DNA of 22,198 bases from Haladaptatiplasma sp964454575 (GTDB lineage Archaea > Thermoplasmatota > Thermoplasmata > Halarchaeoplasmatales > Halarchaeoplasmataceae). Numbering within the stretch: the stretch's first letter is position 1; each line of letters starts with the position of its first letter. Below, one piece after another: positions 19,978-22,198 of this stretch. The notes under the pieces were generated by a model. That model was not told the DNA's origin. It made no database searches and worked only from the letters and a program-made list of their open reading frames with translations. The translations under genes and the position numbers were made by a program. The stretch covers positions 1-22,198 of the forward strand of contig CAYVTG010000025.1 of assembly GCA_964454575.1 (NCBI GenBank). The letters are read 5' to 3'.

Positions 19978-21207
19978 ATGAAAGCTCTCATATTTGGTTC
20001 AGGTAGACAAGCTGTAGGCGTTGCCTGGTACCTGGTGAATCACTCCGATTTTGATGAGATCGGGCTGTACAGCAGGTCTCCGGGACCCATAGATGAAATC
20101 GTAGACTTCCTCGGCAGCGAAAAGGTGAATAAACACGTGGGAAATGTGTTCGATGCGGAAGAGACCAAAGAGGTGATGCGGCAGTACGATGTGGGAATAA
20201 ACACTCTCCCGACCCGTAAGACCAGTTATCGTACTATCGAGCTTGCGGCAGATGTTGGGCTCAACATGGTGGATATACTAGAGGAATACCATAGAAGACC
20301 GGATCCCTATGAGATGGAAGAACTGGAATTGCCTGAAGGGATGTCTGTGGAGGGATATGGTGAGGAACTACATCGAAGATATTCGGACAATAACATAATG
20401 CTCCTGGATGGTATGGGATTTGCTCCCGGGATAACCAACTTCACTCTAGGCGAAGCACTGAGAGAGATGGACAAGCCCAAGAGTGCCATCGCACGCTGCG
20501 GAGGCATACCAAACGAAGAGTCCGCCGGAAGACATCCATTGAAGTACATGATCACGTGGTCCTTCGAGCACGTTCTCAGGGAATACAATATCAAGTCGGC
20601 AGCCATCAAAGACGGAGAGAGGGTGGAACTGGAGGCTCTGACTCTGCAGGAAAAATTCACCTTCGATAAGTTCGGAAAAGAGGTAGAACTAGAGTGTGCA
20701 GTCACTCCTGGGATGCCCAGTTTCGCATATACACGCCCTGAGTTGGAGAATACATACGAAAAGACAATCCGCTGGCCCGGTCACTACGATACCATAAAAG
20801 AGTTCAAAAAAATTGGTCTCTTGGATATAGAGTCCGTGGAGATCAACGGCTGTGATATTGTACCCCGAGAATTTTTATCGGCTGTGATCACTCCAAAGCT
20901 GCAGCCGGGTGAAAAAGACAGAGACGCTTGTGCCATGTGGAATAATGCTCAGGGGGAGAAGGATGGTCGAGAGATAAATATTGATTATTACTTATGGGTC
21001 GATCAAAGAGACGGGTTGAGTGCAATGCAGCAGGTCACCGGTTTCCCGGCAGCCATCGGTGCTGAGATGATAGCGAAGGGTGAGCTTCAGGGCAGAGGGA
21101 TACTTCCGCCGGAAGACTGTATCATCGGTCTACTTTATGATAAGATGATGAGCAAGCTGGAAGCCGTTGGCATAACCATACTCAAAGAGATCAGCTTTTT
21201 GTCATGA
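19978..21207 (+). CDS. Saccharopine dehydrogenase-family oxidoreductase
   Basis: 409 residues. The N-terminal Rossmann motif is F6GSGRQAVG, followed by the family's DVGINTLPTRKTSYRTIELA and the central GMGFAPGITN (145-154), the hallmark of saccharopine dehydrogenase-like enzymes (also seen in lysine, spermidine-related and aspartate-type dehydrogenases of the group). The C-terminal half includes FPAAIGAEMIAKGELQGRGILPPEDCI, the conserved end of the catalytic domain. The exact substrate is not deducible; there is no AAA-pathway gene beside it. The protein ends 17 bases into the convergent methyltransferase gene. The ATG shows no ribosome site; the inverted repeat directly upstream suggests regulation. 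Confidence 0.87.
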   Translation: MKALIFGSGRQAVGVAWYLVNHSDFDEIGLYSRSPGPIDEIVDFLGSEKVNKHVGNVFDAEETKEVMRQYDVGINTLPTRKTSYRTIELAADVGLNMVDILEEYHRRPDPYEMEELELPEGMSVEGYGEELHRRYSDNNIMLLDGMGFAPGITNFTLGEALREMDKPKSAIARCGGIPNEESAGRHPLKYMITWSFEHVLREYNIKSAAIKDGERVELEALTLQEKFTFDKFGKEVELECAVTPGMPSFAYTRPELENTYEKTIRWPGHYDTIKEFKKIGLLDIESVEINGCDIVPREFLSAVITPKLQPGEKDRDACAMWNNAQGEKDGREINIDYYLWVDQRDGLSAMQQVTGFPAAIGAEMIAKGELQGRGILPPEDCIIGLLYDKMMSKLEAVGITILKEISFLS

Positions 21208-21841
21208 GCGCTATGTGGTTCATCCTGTAGAGCTTTTTGTTTTTCGCTGCAACAAAATCTTTGAATGCACTGTTCTTATCTGTATTATCGGCCATTATGA
21301 TCCCGCCGTCGTTGAGATGTTCCCATGCGATACCGAACTCGAACATCATGGTCTCGTAGGAATGGCCGCTGTCGTGCAGGAATATGTCTGTATTACGCAC
21401 CTTTTCGAATATCTTCGGAAGCTCGTAGTAGGTATTTCCCAGATTTAGTTCCCAAATATCTCTGAACTCTTCCGGAACTATCCAGCCTGAAGACTTTCCA
21501 GGAGGTAGCACGGCTCCGGTACGCCCTTCTACGCTGCCGGCTTCCACCGGTAGATCGACTGAATAAAGGCGACCATTTCCATTGTCCTTCAGTGCCTTCA
21601 GTATCACGGCGGAAGACATGCCGTTGCACACACCTGTTTCTATGACGATGGCAGGCTCTTTCTTACAAATAAGTGAGTAAAGTTTTACCGAGTTATCTAT
21701 ACCTAAGTAAGCGGGATGATACTTGTCTTCCAATTCGGAAAATGCACGACTGACTCTATCTGCCAGTTCCGTCACAAAACCCTCTATATCTTGTATCTCC
21801 AACTCGTATTCCTCAAAGTCGTCCCAGTAACTTCCGTTCAT
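21191..21841 (-). CDS. SAM-dependent methyltransferase (Methyltransf_24 / CmcI-like)
   Basis: 216 residues of class I methyltransferase fold. Motif I is E69TGVCNGMSS, acid at Asp96 after beta-2 (LYSVDLP), and DIFLHDSGHSYETMMFEF (152-169) plus GGIIMADNTDKN (179-190) are the HDxxH and D-N segments typical of the CmcI/RhlG-like O-methyltransferase group that uses a divalent metal. The substrate is unknown; in this group it ranges from small natural products to sugars on surface glycans. The start ATG lies behind a TATA-like ATATTTAAC. Overlaps the convergent dehydrogenase gene by 17 bases. Confidence 0.85.
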   Translation of the reverse strand: MNGSYWDDFEEYELEIQDIEGFVTELADRVSRAFSELEDKYHPAYLGIDNSVKLYSLICKKEPAIVIETGVCNGMSSAVILKALKDNGNGRLYSVDLPVEAGSVEGRTGAVLPPGKSSGWIVPEEFRDIWELNLGNTYYELPKIFEKVRNTDIFLHDSGHSYETMMFEFGIAWEHLNDGGIIMADNTDKNSAFKDFVAAKNKKLYRMNHIALMTKS

Positions 21842-21863
21842 AAAGACGTGATGTTACTACAAG

Positions 21864-22193
21864 TTAAATATCTTGTTCTACATATCTCTGGCAATTTTCG
21901 CAATACCAACGTTGGTATCCCTCCACGAAAACCATTTGATTACCACATAACATGCAATACTTAATATCCACCATTTTGCCATTAAATTCTTTTTCTGAAA
22001 CATATATCATGATGACTGCTAACACAGAAAGGATACTGCCCAAACAAAATGGACTGATGGCAAATATACCAAAAATAGAAGCAACCAGTGCGATAGGCCA
22101 ATGTATGTACTTGATGGAAAGGATGCCGCCGATGAATAGGAATTGGCAGCCATGCGGGTTGAGTCGGGCGGTGTTCGCGGTGGGGCGTGGCAT
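21864..22193 (-). CDS. Membrane protein with C-terminal zinc ribbon (start uncertain at the window edge)
   Basis: Two hydrophobic helices (about 17-40 and 41-65) lead to a cytoplasmic zinc ribbon YCMLCGNQM ... WYCENCQRYV with C80, C83, C98 and C101. Similar small proteins occur widely in archaea with unknown roles; I do not assign a function. The frame is open to the window edge, so the ATG at 22191-22193 may be internal. The first 16 residues (PRPTANTARLNPHGCQ) are GC-rich and unlike the rest, so the start or the sequence quality near the edge is doubtful. The stop lies 22 bases from the methyltransferase start, so both may be one transcript. Confidence 0.6.
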   Translation of the reverse strand: MPRPTANTARLNPHGCQFLFIGGILSIKYIHWPIALVASIFGIFAISPFCLGSILSVLAVIMIYVSEKEFNGKMVDIKYCMLCGNQMVFVEGYQRWYCENCQRYVEQDI

Positions 22194-22198
22194 TTTTT

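Noticed and set aside
21393..21629. ORF antiparallel to the methyltransferase frame
   Set aside because: Same-strand out-of-frame shadow; the class I methyltransferase motifs are in the other frame.
1..22198. CRISPR arrays, insertion sequences and rRNA genes
   Set aside because: No regularly spaced repeats of 24-37 bases with unique spacers, no transposase frame, and no rRNA-like sequence were seen on either strand.

Overview
The window reads as a chromosomal piece of a euryarchaeal-type archaeon, most plausibly a Thermoplasmatota-like lineage; this placement is inferred from gene content, not from a marker phylogeny. Archaeal hallmarks are a Bud32 kinase followed by an XTP/dITP pyrophosphatase, NreA, a PAC2-family proteasome-associated protein, a single-domain KaiC-like ATPase, M29 and M55 peptidases, a TATA-box/leaderless style of promoter, and a large surface protein with a DNRLRE domain, Ig-like repeats, a DSDGDG calcium-binding segment and a C-terminal membrane anchor. 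No rRNA, tRNA, CRISPR array, transposase or phage gene was found.

Layout. 1-726: the 3' end of an unknown plus-strand gene, then a decayed minus-strand pair (an ArsR-type regulator and a metallophosphoesterase) carrying at least three separate lesions. 797-2466: NfeD plus slipin, a membrane-quality pair. 2521-4212: PdxS (no PdxT here) convergent with an SDR-like protein lacking the catalytic Tyr/Lys. 4317-6904: PAC2 protein with a C-terminal HbYX-like tail, M29 aminopeptidase, and a KaiC-like ATPase that overlaps the aminopeptidase stop. 6894-8484 (minus): an AT-rich two-helix membrane protein, Bud32 and RdgB, each joined to the next by a 4-base ATGA overlap. 8603-11433 (plus): a bacterial-type RNase PH, NreA and an SPL-like radical SAM protein, with the last two overlapping; this looks like a nucleic-acid maintenance operon and ends in a hairpin plus T-run. 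11555-12799 (minus): a four-cysteine protein and a DppA D-aminopeptidase. 12921-17508 (plus): a 1396-residue surface protein and a small membrane protein. 17555-19750 (minus): an AlkD-like protein, a nucleotidyltransferase/all-helical-partner pair resembling an MNT/HEPN toxin-antitoxin module, and a GNAT acetyltransferase. 19978-21841: a saccharopine dehydrogenase-like enzyme convergent with a SAM methyltransferase. 21864-22198: a membrane protein with a zinc ribbon running into the window edge.

Taken together, most genes are housekeeping functions (proteolysis, tRNA modification, nucleotide-pool cleaning, repair, B6 synthesis). The accessory-looking elements are visibly AT-rich compared with their neighbours: the arsR remnant, the 125-residue membrane gene, the nucleotidyltransferase pair, the four-Cys gene and the middle of the surface protein.

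Strongest leads: the nucleotidyltransferase pair with two palindromes flanking its TATA box; three ~170-residue modules that split a cadherin-like domain of the surface protein; the bacterial-type RNase PH next to NreA and a radical SAM protein; and the multi-lesion decay of the arsR/phosphoesterase locus.
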